This document shows positions 35,021-44,448 of a stretch of DNA of 64,000 nucleotides, in pieces; position 1 is the stretch's first letter, and every line of letters begins with the position of its first letter. The translations under genes were made by a program, and so were the position numbers. Under the pieces are notes generated by a model. It saw only the letters and a list, made by a program, of their open reading frames with translations. It searched no databases and was not told the DNA's origin. The stretch lies in the NCBI GenBank assembly GCA_964202895.1, contig CAXNJM010000001.1:682001-746000 (forward strand), in the 5' to 3' direction. Origin of the DNA: JAJTDS01 sp964202895 (GTDB taxonomy: Bacteria; Pseudomonadota; Alphaproteobacteria; Rickettsiales; UBA1997).

Positions 35021-35065
35021 ATTTTCATCTAGATTAATTAAAAACAAATTAATCTAGATGAAAAT
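35021..35065 (+). promoter_or_regulatory. 19-bp perfect hairpin covering the lnt start codon
   Basis: The left arm is 35021-35039, the 7-base loop AAAAACA is 35040-35046, and the right arm is 35047-35065. The pairing is perfect over 19 bp and contains the palindromic TCTAGA in each arm. The lnt ATG (35058-35060) lies in the right arm, so a folded tsf-lnt transcript would hide it. No T run follows, which argues against a simple terminator. Confidence 0.65.
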
Positions 35066-36707
35066 TAGATCGCAATACCAAAAAACATCAATCCCCAAGA
35101 AACATCAATTCCAGTTGCTAACTAAAATCAATATTTTAAAAAATAAACTATTTTTAGCCTTTTTAATCGGCTTAATATCTGCGATATCATTTGCCCCGAT
35201 TGATTTCTTTCCTGCAATCATAATATCGGTTGCCAGCCTCTTTTTATTAATCAAAAATTCCAACAGCAATATAAAAAGCTTTCAAATAGGTCTTTTTTAT
35301 GGTTTTGGATATTTCTTATCTGGAATTTATTGGGTTGCAATATCTTTATTAGTCGATCCATTAAAATTTGCTTGGCTTATTCCATTCGCTTTAATCATTA
35401 TACCGTCAATATTAGCAATTAATTTCGCCCTAATGGCATTATTTTATAATATAATTGTTAATAAAATTAAAATTTTTTTAACAAAAGAACCTCCGTTATA
35501 TTATAAATACCTTATTTTTTCAATATTATGGCTATTATGTGAATTAACAAGATTCCATCTTGTTGGCAGATTCCCTTGGCAAATGCTGGGTTATTCATTG
35601 ATATCTAGTGAAAATTTTTCACAAATAGCATCTATATCTGGAACATTTGGGCTTGGCTGGTTAGTTTTACTGATTTCATCTTTACCTTTATTGATTTTAT
35701 CACCACAAGTTAAAAATTCTAAAATAAAAATAACTTTTAATCGTCAAAATAATATTACCGCTTCAATAATTGCAATCATCATAATTGTTGCAAGTTTTAT
35801 TTATGGGGTTTTTCATCAAAAATCAATTCTTGAAATTGATTATAATAAACAAATTAGATTAGTTCAAGGCAACATAAAACAAACAAATAAGTGGATAGAA
35901 GATGAAAAGATGAAAAACCTTGTCAAGCATATCAAAATAAGTCAAGAAGACCAAAACCCTAATTTATCGGCAATAATTTGGCCAGAAACAGCCATTCCCT
36001 TTCCCATTTATCAAGATTCAGAAATTCTGGAATTTTTAGCTCCAATAGTTCCTGAAAAAGGCTCTCTAGTTAGTGGAGCGGTAAGAATAGAGCTTAATCA
36101 AAATAATGAAATTGAGGGGCTATGGAATAGTGTTATCGCAATTGACAAAAAATTAAATTTATCGACATATGATAAGCATCATTTAGTGCCATTTGGAGAA
36201 TTTGTGCCATTTCAAAAATTCATACCATTCATTCAAAAATTAACTGGCGGAATGATGGATTTCACCTCAGGAAAAGATAATAAAATCATTACTTTAGAAA
36301 ATAATATATCTTTTCGCCCCTTAATTTGCTACGAAGTTATATTCTTTAACGATATATTGGATAATTTTAAACCTAATTTTATTGCTCATTTAACCAATGA
36401 TAGTTGGTTTGGCAATAGTTCTGGACCATATCAACATCTGGCTATTGCAAGAATTAGAGCCATAGAAAATGGTATAATGGTTGCAAGGGTTGCAAATACT
36501 GGAGTAACCGCCGTTATTAACCCATTTGGTAAAATTATTGATAAAATAAATTTAAATGAAGAAGGAAAAATAGACTCCCCAATTATCAAGGCAAAATTTT
36601 TAACTCTTTATCAGCAATATCAACATTTGCCATTTTTAGCTTTCATTTCATCGCTACTAATCATTGCCACCATCATTGTTTTTAAAGGCAAAAATAGTGA
36701 AAAATAA
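35058..36707 (+). CDS. lnt: Apolipoprotein N-acyltransferase
   Basis: A 549-residue inner-membrane enzyme that adds the third acyl chain to lipoproteins. The N-terminal half has the membrane bundle (LFLAFLIGLISAISFAPIDF, CELTRFHLVGRFPWQMLGYS). The C-terminal nitrilase domain has the Glu-Lys-Cys triad in IIWPETAIPFP, YDKHHLVPFGEFVPF and PLICYEVIF, followed by LTNDSWFGNSSGPYQHL. The first 25 residues are basic and unconserved, so a downstream start is possible. If the annotated ATG is right it is buried in a hairpin. Confidence 0.93.
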   Translation: MKIRSQYQKTSIPKKHQFQLLTKINILKNKLFLAFLIGLISAISFAPIDFFPAIIISVASLFLLIKNSNSNIKSFQIGLFYGFGYFLSGIYWVAISLLVDPLKFAWLIPFALIIIPSILAINFALMALFYNIIVNKIKIFLTKEPPLYYKYLIFSILWLLCELTRFHLVGRFPWQMLGYSLISSENFSQIASISGTFGLGWLVLLISSLPLLILSPQVKNSKIKITFNRQNNITASIIAIIIIVASFIYGVFHQKSILEIDYNKQIRLVQGNIKQTNKWIEDEKMKNLVKHIKISQEDQNPNLSAIIWPETAIPFPIYQDSEILEFLAPIVPEKGSLVSGAVRIELNQNNEIEGLWNSVIAIDKKLNLSTYDKHHLVPFGEFVPFQKFIPFIQKLTGGMMDFTSGKDNKIITLENNISFRPLICYEVIFFNDILDNFKPNFIAHLTNDSWFGNSSGPYQHLAIARIRAIENGIMVARVANTGVTAVINPFGKIIDKINLNEEGKIDSPIIKAKFLTLYQQYQHLPFLAFISSLLIIATIIVFKGKNSEK

Positions 36708-36726
36708 TAATATTTTAAATTATATT

Positions 36727-38646
36727 CTACTGCAATAAATCGCGAATGGTTGTAACTATTGAATTAATGCCAATGCCAGATTCTTCCTGCATTTGCAATA
36801 TTTCATTTTGTTCAATGAATTTATCCGCCATAAAAAGTGAGCGAAATTTTAATTTTCCATTATCGAGATACTTATTATCAGCAAGAAGCTTAGCGACTAT
36901 TGAGCCAAAACCCCCAATAGCACCCTCTTCTATAGTAATTAAAATTTGATGAGATTGAGCAATATCAAAAATTATATTCTCATCAATTGGCTTTGCAAAG
37001 CGGGCATCAATGATTGTAAGCTTAAGAGTATTTTCTACTTCAAGAATTTTAGAGGCGGAAATTGCATTCTCAATTATTGAGCCAAAGGCAATAATCGCAA
37101 CTTTAACCGCAGAATCATTTAAACAATTTTGCACTATTTTTGCTTTACCAATTTCAAGAATTTCATTATCGTTAAAATCAATATTTTCTTTTGCTTCACC
37201 CCTTGGGAATCTTATTGCCGAAGGGTTATTGTTAAGTGTATTGGCGGTATTTATCATTTTTATTAGTTCTTGCCCACTTGATGGAGCCATCAAAATGAAA
37301 TTTGGCAAATTTATTAGATAAGCGACATCAAAGGCTCCGCAATGAGTAGGGCCGTCAGCACCAACAAAACCAGCCCTATCGATTATAAACCTTACTGGCA
37401 AAGACTGCAATGCAACATCATGAATAATTTGATCATAAGCTCGTTGCAAAAAAGTTGAATAAATCGCAACAAATGGCTTAATACCTTCAGTCGCAAGACC
37501 AGCTCCAAAAGTAACCGCATGCTGTTCTGCAATTCCAACATCAAAAAAATTATCAGGATGATTTTTTGCAAAAATATCAAGACCTGTGCCGTTTGGCATC
37601 GCGGCAGTTATTGCAACTATTGATTTATCAAGCTTTGCGAGATTATTTAAGTGATTGCCAAAAATTTTAGAATAACTAAGATATTCCGTGGTTTTTTTTT
37701 GTTGCAAACCTGTTTTTAAATCGAATTTCGTAACTGCATGTAATTTATCTTCGCTTGGCATTACTTGATTAAACCCTTTGCCCTTTTCAGTAATGCAATG
37801 AATTAATATTGGCTTGTTCAAATCATTAGATTTAATGTTGTTTAAAATATTAACCAACAAATCTAGATTATGCCCATCAATGGCACCAATATAGTAAAAA
37901 CCTAGCTCTTCAAAAATATTGCCTCCCATCCACCATTCTTTGATTGATTTCTCAAACTTACGAGGAAAATCGACGACTGCCTTTGGAAGTTTTTTAGAAA
38001 TTTTATCAGTTACTTTTTTAGAAAAATTACGAAACTTGAAATAGGTTTTAGAAGATGTTAATTTCGATAAATAATTAGACATTGCACCAGTAGGAGGAGC
38101 GATCGACATATCATTATCATTAAGAATAACAATGAAACGACTTTTATTTTTGTTTTTTTTATCTCCTGCATTATTCATTGCTTCAAAAGCCATACCAGCA
38201 CTAATTGCGCCGTCCCCTATTACTGCGATAGTATAGTTTGGTTGCTTTTTAATTTGATTAGCAATCTCGATACCAAAACCAGCAGAAATTGAAGTTGAGC
38301 TGTGACCAGCACCAAAGGGATCATATTTACTTTCCGCCCTTCTGGTGAAGCCAGAAAGCCCATTTGGTTGGCGGATAGTAGAAATCATATTTCTTCTTTC
38401 AGTAAGAATTTTATGAGGATAAGCTTGATGACCGACATCCCAAATTATTTTATCATCAGGAGCATTGAAAACATAATGGAGAGCAATTGTTAACTCGATT
38501 ACTCCAAGACCAGCACCTAAATGTCCACCAGTTTTAGAAACATTTTTAATGGTTTCTTCCCTTAATTCAATTGCTAAATCTTTTAATTGCTTAGCATTAA
38601 GATTTTTTAAATCTTGCGGATTGTTGATTTTGTCTAATATTTTCAA
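36727..38646 (-). CDS. dxs: 1-deoxy-D-xylulose-5-phosphate synthase
   Basis: A 639-residue thiamine-diphosphate enzyme making DXP from pyruvate and glyceraldehyde 3-phosphate, the first step of the MEP isoprenoid pathway. The cofactor motif is VIGDGAISAGMAFEAMNNAG to NDNDMSIAPPTGAM. The pyrimidine domain has FDVGIAEQHAVTFGAGLA, and RAGFVGADGPTHCGAFD is characteristic. It is convergent with lnt (20-base gap). Rickettsia lacks this pathway whereas Anaplasmataceae keep it, so the gene argues against Rickettsiaceae. Confidence 0.97.
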   Translation of the reverse strand: MKILDKINNPQDLKNLNAKQLKDLAIELREETIKNVSKTGGHLGAGLGVIELTIALHYVFNAPDDKIIWDVGHQAYPHKILTERRNMISTIRQPNGLSGFTRRAESKYDPFGAGHSSTSISAGFGIEIANQIKKQPNYTIAVIGDGAISAGMAFEAMNNAGDKKNKNKSRFIVILNDNDMSIAPPTGAMSNYLSKLTSSKTYFKFRNFSKKVTDKISKKLPKAVVDFPRKFEKSIKEWWMGGNIFEELGFYYIGAIDGHNLDLLVNILNNIKSNDLNKPILIHCITEKGKGFNQVMPSEDKLHAVTKFDLKTGLQQKKTTEYLSYSKIFGNHLNNLAKLDKSIVAITAAMPNGTGLDIFAKNHPDNFFDVGIAEQHAVTFGAGLATEGIKPFVAIYSTFLQRAYDQIIHDVALQSLPVRFIIDRAGFVGADGPTHCGAFDVAYLINLPNFILMAPSSGQELIKMINTANTLNNNPSAIRFPRGEAKENIDFNDNEILEIGKAKIVQNCLNDSAVKVAIIAFGSIIENAISASKILEVENTLKLTIIDARFAKPIDENIIFDIAQSHQILITIEEGAIGGFGSIVAKLLADNKYLDNGKLKFRSLFMADKFIEQNEILQMQEESGIGINSIVTTIRDLLQ

Positions 38647-38696
38647 TGTTTTGGTTATTGAATTTTTGAGATTAATTGCAATTATTGACTAATATT

Positions 38697-38771
38697 TGGT
38701 GCTTTCGGCATGACTCGAACATGCGCACATGGTTTAGGAAACCACTGCTCTATCCCCTGAGCTACGAAAGC
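38697..38771 (-). tRNA. tRNA-Arg (anticodon CCT)
   Basis: Minus-strand cloverleaf: acceptor GCTTTCG with CGAAAGC, D arm GCTC-AGGGGATA-GAGC, anticodon stem GTGGT with ACCAT (one G-T pair) and loop TTCCTAA giving CCT, T arm GCATG-TTCGAGT-CATGC. Discriminator A and CCA are encoded. Confidence 0.96.
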
Positions 38772-38775
38772 AAAT

Positions 38776-40089
38776 TTATGATATTCCAACTCCACAATAC
38801 TCAAAACCCATTTCTCTTAATCTTTCTGGGTCAAGAATATTTCTTAAGTCAAATATTCTCAAGTTATTAGTAATATTTCTAATTTTTGTAAAATCAAGTT
38901 TTTTATATTCATTCCATTCGGTTGCAATGATAATTATATCGCTATCGGATATTGCAATATAAGGATCTGCAAAAATTTCAACATTACTATTATCGCTAAA
39001 ATATATTTCGGCATTTTTATCCGCCTGCGGGTCAGAGGCGGTAATTTTAATTTCTTGATTATTTTTTAACAATTCTTCAATAATGGCAATTGCAGGAGAA
39101 TAGCGAATATCATCAGTATTTGCCTTAAATGCAAGACCCATAAATGCAATTTTACAATTTTTTATGTTGTTTTTTTGAACGATTCCAAGAATTTTTTTAG
39201 TAATTTTTTTGATTCTTAATTGATTGGCGGTGATTACACTTTCAATAATTGATAAATCAACATCAACTTGTTGAGCAAAATTACTTATCGCTTTAATATC
39301 TTTAGGAAAACAAGAGCCCCCAAAACCCGGCCCCGGATTCAGAAATTTATCGCCAATTCTTGAATCTGCACCCATTATTTGAGTTAATTTTTTAATGTCG
39401 CCATTAAATGCTTCGCACAAATCAGCCATTTGATTGACAAAGGCAATTTTTGTTGCAAGAAAACTATTGCAGGCATATTTAGCAAGCTCCGCAGTAATTA
39501 TGTCTGTGAATATTAGTTTATCATCGCCAAAATATTGATAAATTTCTTGCAAAATTTTTTTTGCTTTTAAAGACTCGGCACCAATCACAATTCTTTCTGG
39601 ATACATAAAATCATTAATTGCGAAACCTTCTCTAAGAAATTCTGGGTTCGAAACAACAGAAAATTGAATATTTGGAGCAATTTCAGCAAGAAATTTTTCG
39701 ATTTTAGCACCTGTCCCCGCAGGAACGGTAGATTTTGTAATAATAATTTGCGGTTTTTGTGAGTTTATAGCAATTTGCTTTGCTACTTCAAAAATAAAAG
39801 TTAAATCAGCGCTACCATCTTGCCCTTGAGGGGTTCCAACCGCAATAAATATTGCATCGCAATCAATAATGGCTTGCTCAAGATTGGCGGTAAAGGTAAT
39901 TTTTTGTAAAGCTTTTACTTCAGAAAGAAGTTCTGTTAAATTTGGCTCAAATATTGGAATTATTCCGCGATTTAAATTATCTATTTTTTCTTTATCATTA
40001 TCAACAGAGATAACATTATGCCCTATCTTTGCTAAACAAATTGCCGAAACTAGACCAACATAACCACTACCAATAATTGTAATTTTCAT
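38776..40089 (-). CDS. ugd: UDP-glucose 6-dehydrogenase
   Basis: A 437-residue enzyme oxidising UDP-glucose to UDP-glucuronate with two NAD. The N-terminal Rossmann motif is ITIIGSGYVGLVSAICLA. The active-site Cys lies in NPGPGFGGSCFPKDIKAI. TKSTVPAGTG, SNPEFLREGFAINDF and AFKANTDDIRYSPAIAI are further family marks. The product feeds surface polysaccharide or lipid A decoration; no glycosyltransferase neighbours show which. It is separated from tRNA-Arg by only four bases at its 3' end. Confidence 0.96.
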   Translation of the reverse strand: MKITIIGSGYVGLVSAICLAKIGHNVISVDNDKEKIDNLNRGIIPIFEPNLTELLSEVKALQKITFTANLEQAIIDCDAIFIAVGTPQGQDGSADLTFIFEVAKQIAINSQKPQIIITKSTVPAGTGAKIEKFLAEIAPNIQFSVVSNPEFLREGFAINDFMYPERIVIGAESLKAKKILQEIYQYFGDDKLIFTDIITAELAKYACNSFLATKIAFVNQMADLCEAFNGDIKKLTQIMGADSRIGDKFLNPGPGFGGSCFPKDIKAISNFAQQVDVDLSIIESVITANQLRIKKITKKILGIVQKNNIKNCKIAFMGLAFKANTDDIRYSPAIAIIEELLKNNQEIKITASDPQADKNAEIYFSDNSNVEIFADPYIAISDSDIIIIATEWNEYKKLDFTKIRNITNNLRIFDLRNILDPERLREMGFEYCGVGIS

Positions 40090-40177
40090 AAATTGATTTT
40101 TAATTAAGCATTCTAGGGCTTGAAACAGGCTTTTGGCAAAATAATATTTGAGATATAAATATTATTCAACATTAAAA

Positions 40178-41572
40178 TTAACACAATTCAGCAAAAAGAC
40201 TACTTGGGCGAGATTTTATAATCTTAACATCAATAATTTTGCCAATATAATTTTTAATATCTGTACCTAAAGGCAAGTCAACAACCACAGATTGCAACCA
40301 AGGGCTTTTACCCCATATTTGAGGCTTATTTTCTGCACCTGATTTATTTGATTTAGGAGATTCCTTTTCAAATAAAATTTTCATTGTTTTATTTTCGAAA
40401 GACTTATTAAAGACTATTTGTTGCTTAGTTAATAAAGCCTGAAGCTCCGCTAAACGCTCTACCTTAATGTGTTCTGGCACTTGATTATCGTCATCATGAG
40501 CTGGAGTTCCCGGACGAGGAGAATATTTAAAAGAATAACATTGGGCAAAGCCTATTTTTTCAACTAAATCAAGAGTTTGTTTAAAATCTTGGTCGGTTTC
40601 ACCCGGAAAACCAACAATAAAATCAGAAGAAAGCCCCATATCCGGCTTAACACTTCTTAACTTCTCAATAATTTTAAAATAATCTTCTCGCGAATGTTTG
40701 CGATTCATTGCCTTTAGAATTTGATTAGAACCTGCTTGTACCGGCAAATGAAGGAATGGCATTAATTTTTCAATATCGCGATGGGCATTGATAAGAGAAT
40801 CATTCATATCGGCGGGGTGAGAGGTTGTATAGCGGATTCTTTCAATATTTTCAATATTCGCAATTTCTTTAATTAAGTCGGCAAGATCGGACTTTGTTTT
40901 GTTACGAGATTCTTTATTTGGAACTTCTGAATGCTCAAAATGATAAGCATTAACATTTTGACCTAATAGGTATATTTCCTTGGCTCCTTGACTAGATAAA
41001 ATATTGGCATCATTAACGATTTGTTGATAATTTTTTGAATATTCAGCTCCGCGAGTATAAGGCACAACACAAAAAGTACAAAATTTATCGCAACCTTCTT
41101 GAATAGTAAGAAAAGAGCTAAATTTAGTCGTGTCATTATGATGAAAAATATTATCAAATTTATGATTAGCATCGAATTCAAGATTAATTTGCTTTGATTT
41201 TTCTCGTAGCAATTTACCAACAAGATCTGGCAAGGTTTGATAACTCTCAGGACCAACAATAATATCGACAATAGGAGCTCTTTTAAATATTTCTTTTCCT
41301 TCGGCTTGTGCCACGCAACCAGCAACCGCAACAATCATTTGTTCGCCTTTTTTTTGCATCGCCTCTTTATGAATTTTAACTCTTCCCAGTTCAGAGAATA
41401 ATTTTTCAGAAGCTTTCTCACGAATATGACAAGTATTTATTACTAATAAATTAGCCTCTTCGATTGAATCTGTATATTGATATCCAGACATTGCCATAAG
41501 GTCTTGTATACGTTCGGAATCGTATATATTCATTTGACAACCGTATGTTTTGATATAAATTTTTTGAACCAT
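40178..41572 (-). CDS. miaB: tRNA-2-methylthio-N6-isopentenyladenosine synthase MiaB
   Basis: A 464-residue radical-SAM methylthiotransferase. The N-terminal UPF0004 domain starts YIKTYGCQMNIYDSERI and supplies three cluster cysteines (C in YGCQMN, NTCHIREKAS and AGCVAQ). The radical-SAM cluster is EGCDKFCTFCVVPYTRG, and the C-terminal TRAM domain follows. It thiomethylates i6A37 in tRNAs reading U-initial codons, so miaA should be elsewhere. The start lies two bases after the mltG stop in the fabF-mltG-miaB run. Confidence 0.97.
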   Translation of the reverse strand: MVQKIYIKTYGCQMNIYDSERIQDLMAMSGYQYTDSIEEANLLVINTCHIREKASEKLFSELGRVKIHKEAMQKKGEQMIVAVAGCVAQAEGKEIFKRAPIVDIIVGPESYQTLPDLVGKLLREKSKQINLEFDANHKFDNIFHHNDTTKFSSFLTIQEGCDKFCTFCVVPYTRGAEYSKNYQQIVNDANILSSQGAKEIYLLGQNVNAYHFEHSEVPNKESRNKTKSDLADLIKEIANIENIERIRYTTSHPADMNDSLINAHRDIEKLMPFLHLPVQAGSNQILKAMNRKHSREDYFKIIEKLRSVKPDMGLSSDFIVGFPGETDQDFKQTLDLVEKIGFAQCYSFKYSPRPGTPAHDDDNQVPEHIKVERLAELQALLTKQQIVFNKSFENKTMKILFEKESPKSNKSGAENKPQIWGKSPWLQSVVVDLPLGTDIKNYIGKIIDVKIIKSRPSSLFAELC

Positions 41573-41574
41573 GA

Positions 41575-42741
41575 TTAAATATTACTATTATTTTCAGAGC
41601 TTACAGCTTCTTGCTTCAGAACATTAGGTTGATTATCTACAATAGGATTTGCTGGTTTATTTTCAATATTTTGATTGATTTTTGAAGAATCATTAATTTG
41701 AGGACTTGCTATATTGCTATTAGCGGGAGCATTGGCTGTTTTTTGCTGTTCTTTACTTCTCATAATTGCACGATATTTAGCAACATAATTATTATGCTCT
41801 TCTATTGATGACGAAAAATGATGATCTCCTTTACCAGTAGCAACAAAATATAGGAAGTTGCTATTAATAGGATTAAGCACTGCTTTTATTGATGCCAAAC
41901 CGGGATTACAAATAGGAGCAGGAGGAAGGCCATATATGTTGTAGGTGTTGTAATGGGAATTATTTTGAATATCACTAACTCTGATAGGCCTCTCTAGGGA
42001 TTTATCTCCAAAGGCAAAAGAATAGATAATGGTAGGGTCGGATTGTAATTTCATACCTTTTTTTAGGCGATTTATAAAGACCGAAGCAACTTGAGGCCTT
42101 TCTGAAGCCATTCCAGTTTCTTTTTCAACAATTGAAGCTAAAATAAGAGCTTTTTCTTTAGTTTTTATCGGAATTGAAGGGTCTCTCTTTTGCCATAATT
42201 CTTCAAGATTTTTATCTAAAGCATTTTGCATTCTTTTAACCATCGATGATTTGGTGTCATTATATGAATAAAAATAAGTTTCAGGCAGAATTGTTCCATC
42301 TTTAAGACCTTCAGGCAATTGACCAATTAAACCAGGAGATTTTTCAATAATTTTTTTAGCAGTATTTATAGACAAACCTTCGCTTATTGTTACTTTTCGA
42401 AAATAGATGTATCCCCGTAACATTTTATGAAGAATTTTATAATAAGAAGTATTTTTCTCAAAAAAATATTCACCGTAACGAACTCTAGGATCAACACCTT
42501 TTATTAATTGAGAAATGTATAAAAATGCAGATGGGCTTTTAATTATTTTTTCTTGATATAATCTTTCAACCACCTGACGAAATGTCATGCCACTATCAAC
42601 AACAAATCTTTTATCTGTTTGATGATAGCTATTCGGAGCATTGAAATACATTATCAAAGAAAATATGGTCGCAATATAGAGAAATATAATTGATATAAAG
42701 GCTATGAGCGAATTTTGTAATATTTTTTTTATCATCATCAA
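41575..42741 (-). CDS. mltG: Endolytic murein transglycosylase MltG
   Basis: A 388-residue YceG-family enzyme with one N-terminal membrane helix (LIAFISIIFLYIATIFSLIM). A LysM-like region (GMTFRQVVERLYQEKIIKSP) is followed by the catalytic domain, with the essential Glu in LASIVEKETGMASERPQVAS and the family segment LQSDPTIIYSF plus YNTYNIYGLPPAPICNPG. It cleaves nascent glycan strands and sets their length. About 60 Asn/Pro-rich residues at the C-terminus are not part of the fold. It is directly coupled to fabF (adjacent stop and start) and to miaB. Confidence 0.95.
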   Translation of the reverse strand: MMMIKKILQNSLIAFISIIFLYIATIFSLIMYFNAPNSYHQTDKRFVVDSGMTFRQVVERLYQEKIIKSPSAFLYISQLIKGVDPRVRYGEYFFEKNTSYYKILHKMLRGYIYFRKVTISEGLSINTAKKIIEKSPGLIGQLPEGLKDGTILPETYFYSYNDTKSSMVKRMQNALDKNLEELWQKRDPSIPIKTKEKALILASIVEKETGMASERPQVASVFINRLKKGMKLQSDPTIIYSFAFGDKSLERPIRVSDIQNNSHYNTYNIYGLPPAPICNPGLASIKAVLNPINSNFLYFVATGKGDHHFSSSIEEHNNYVAKYRAIMRSKEQQKTANAPANSNIASPQINDSSKINQNIENKPANPIVDNQPNVLKQEAVSSENNSNI

Positions 42742-44013
42742 TTAATCAGGGAATCTTTTAAATACTAAACTAGCATTAGTTCCGCCAAAACCAAATGAAT
42801 TTGACATAACATAATTAAGCTTTTTTTCTTTTGCCTTCTTAGGAACGAGATCAATATCGCAACCATCAGAAGGATTATCGAGATTAAGAGTTGGTGGTAC
42901 AATGTTATCTCTTATTGCCAATATTGAAAATATTGCCTCAACACTACCAGCAGCACCAAGCAAATGACCAGTTGAAGATTTTGTTGAAGACATTGATAAT
43001 TTGTAAGAATGATCTTTAAAAACCTTTTTAACTGAATTTACCTCTATTTCATCGCCAAGAGGAGTTGAGGTGCCATGAGCATTGATGTAGTCAATTTCGT
43101 TTGGAGTAATTCCTGCATGTTGCAGTGCTAAATTCATTGCATAGGTTGTTCCCCTACCAGTACCTTCGGGAGCAGTAATGTGATATGCATCGCCTGACAT
43201 TCCGTAACCCATAACTTCTGCATAAATTTTTGCACCTCTTTTTTTAGCATGCTCCAATTCTTCAAGAACTAATATTCCTGAGCCTTCTCCCATAACAAAG
43301 CCATCTCTGTCTTTGTCCCAAGGGCGAGATGCCTCGGTTGGTCGATCATTAAAATTTGTGGATAATGCTCTTAAGGATGCAAAACCGCCAATTCCTATTT
43401 CACAAATAGTTGCTTCAGCTCCACCACACACCATAACATCGACATCGCCAAAGGCGATCATTCTAGCAGAATCTCCAATTGCATGAGAACCAGTAGCACA
43501 AGCAGTTACAACGGCATGATTAGGGCCCATAAATTGATGCTTAATTGAAACTTGACCAGAGGCAAGATTAATTAAGCTAGCAGGAATAAAAAATGGTGAA
43601 ATTCTTTTTGCCCCTTTTTCTTGAGCAAGAATAGCAGTTCTTTGAATTGATGGAAGCCCTCCAATTCCCGAACCTATCATTACTCCAGTTCTATATGCCT
43701 GCTCCTCATTTGGCACTTTCCAACCTGAATCAGCAATTGCTTGTTCGGCACCAGCAATTGCAAAATGAATAAATCTATCCATTTTCTTTTGCTCTTTTTG
43801 GTCAATATAAGTATCGGGATTAAATAAATCTGGACCATCTCCAAATTTTACTTCACCGGCAATTTTGCAAACAGAATCATTGACATCAAAAAGGGTGATA
43901 TTTCCTATTCCTGATTGAGAATTAATAATTTTTTTCCAACTGGCTTCTGCATTTGAAGCGAGAGGGGTTACGGCACCAATGCCTGTAACAACAACTCTTC
44001 TTTTACTATTCAT
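42742..44013 (-). CDS. fabF: Beta-ketoacyl-ACP synthase II
   Basis: A 423-residue condensing enzyme of type II fatty acid synthesis. The Cys-His-His triad is present: Cys172 in VVTACATGSHAIGD, one His in NAHGTSTPLGD and one in STKSSTGHLLGAAG. The C-terminus has SNSFGFGGTNASLVF. acpP, the usual upstream neighbour, is absent; the 435 bases upstream carry no gene. It heads the fabF-mltG-miaB unit, a conserved pairing of fabF with mltG. Confidence 0.97.
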   Translation of the reverse strand: MNSKRRVVVTGIGAVTPLASNAEASWKKIINSQSGIGNITLFDVNDSVCKIAGEVKFGDGPDLFNPDTYIDQKEQKKMDRFIHFAIAGAEQAIADSGWKVPNEEQAYRTGVMIGSGIGGLPSIQRTAILAQEKGAKRISPFFIPASLINLASGQVSIKHQFMGPNHAVVTACATGSHAIGDSARMIAFGDVDVMVCGGAEATICEIGIGGFASLRALSTNFNDRPTEASRPWDKDRDGFVMGEGSGILVLEELEHAKKRGAKIYAEVMGYGMSGDAYHITAPEGTGRGTTYAMNLALQHAGITPNEIDYINAHGTSTPLGDEIEVNSVKKVFKDHSYKLSMSSTKSSTGHLLGAAGSVEAIFSILAIRDNIVPPTLNLDNPSDGCDIDLVPKKAKEKKLNYVMSNSFGFGGTNASLVFKRFPD

Positions 44014-44448
44014 AAAAATATTTTAATTATTCGTTAAAACAAAAAGCACAAACACATTTAATAAAGCAATATTTTAGAGCTTTTATTGATATTAATTAAT
44101 AAATTTATCGTTAATATTTAGGCAACAGAAACTTCCAGCCACTATAATTGCAGATTCTACCATTAAAATGATAAAATTAATAACATTTGCAATTTATCAA
44201 TTTAAAAATATTTCCTAAATTTATATTGTTTAAATTTAAAAAGCAAAATAAAAATTAATATAGCTTTTTGTAAGCACAATTAAAACAAAAATCGTGATTC
44301 ATTAGCTTATACCAAATCCCAAATTTACTTTATTTAGAAGTTGGGATTTGGCATTGTTTTCAATCGCTACAATCTGGATTTTATGATTTTAATAAATTCT
44401 CTTTATTTTGCTGAACTCAACCTCAATCATCAAAACATTAATTAAATT
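44014..44448. other. Divergent intergenic region with an 11-bp inverted repeat
   Basis: This 435-base stretch separates fabF from the porin-like gene. I see no ORF or RNA gene. It contains CCAAATCCCAA (44312-44322) and, after 18 bases, its perfect complement TTGGGATTTGG (44341-44351). This could be an operator, a small hairpin RNA or a decayed element end. Promoters for both flanking genes should lie here. Confidence 0.6.

Noticed and set aside
44014..44448. A missing acpP upstream of fabF
   Set aside because: I looked for the DSL phosphopantetheine motif in this gap on both strands and found no such frame.
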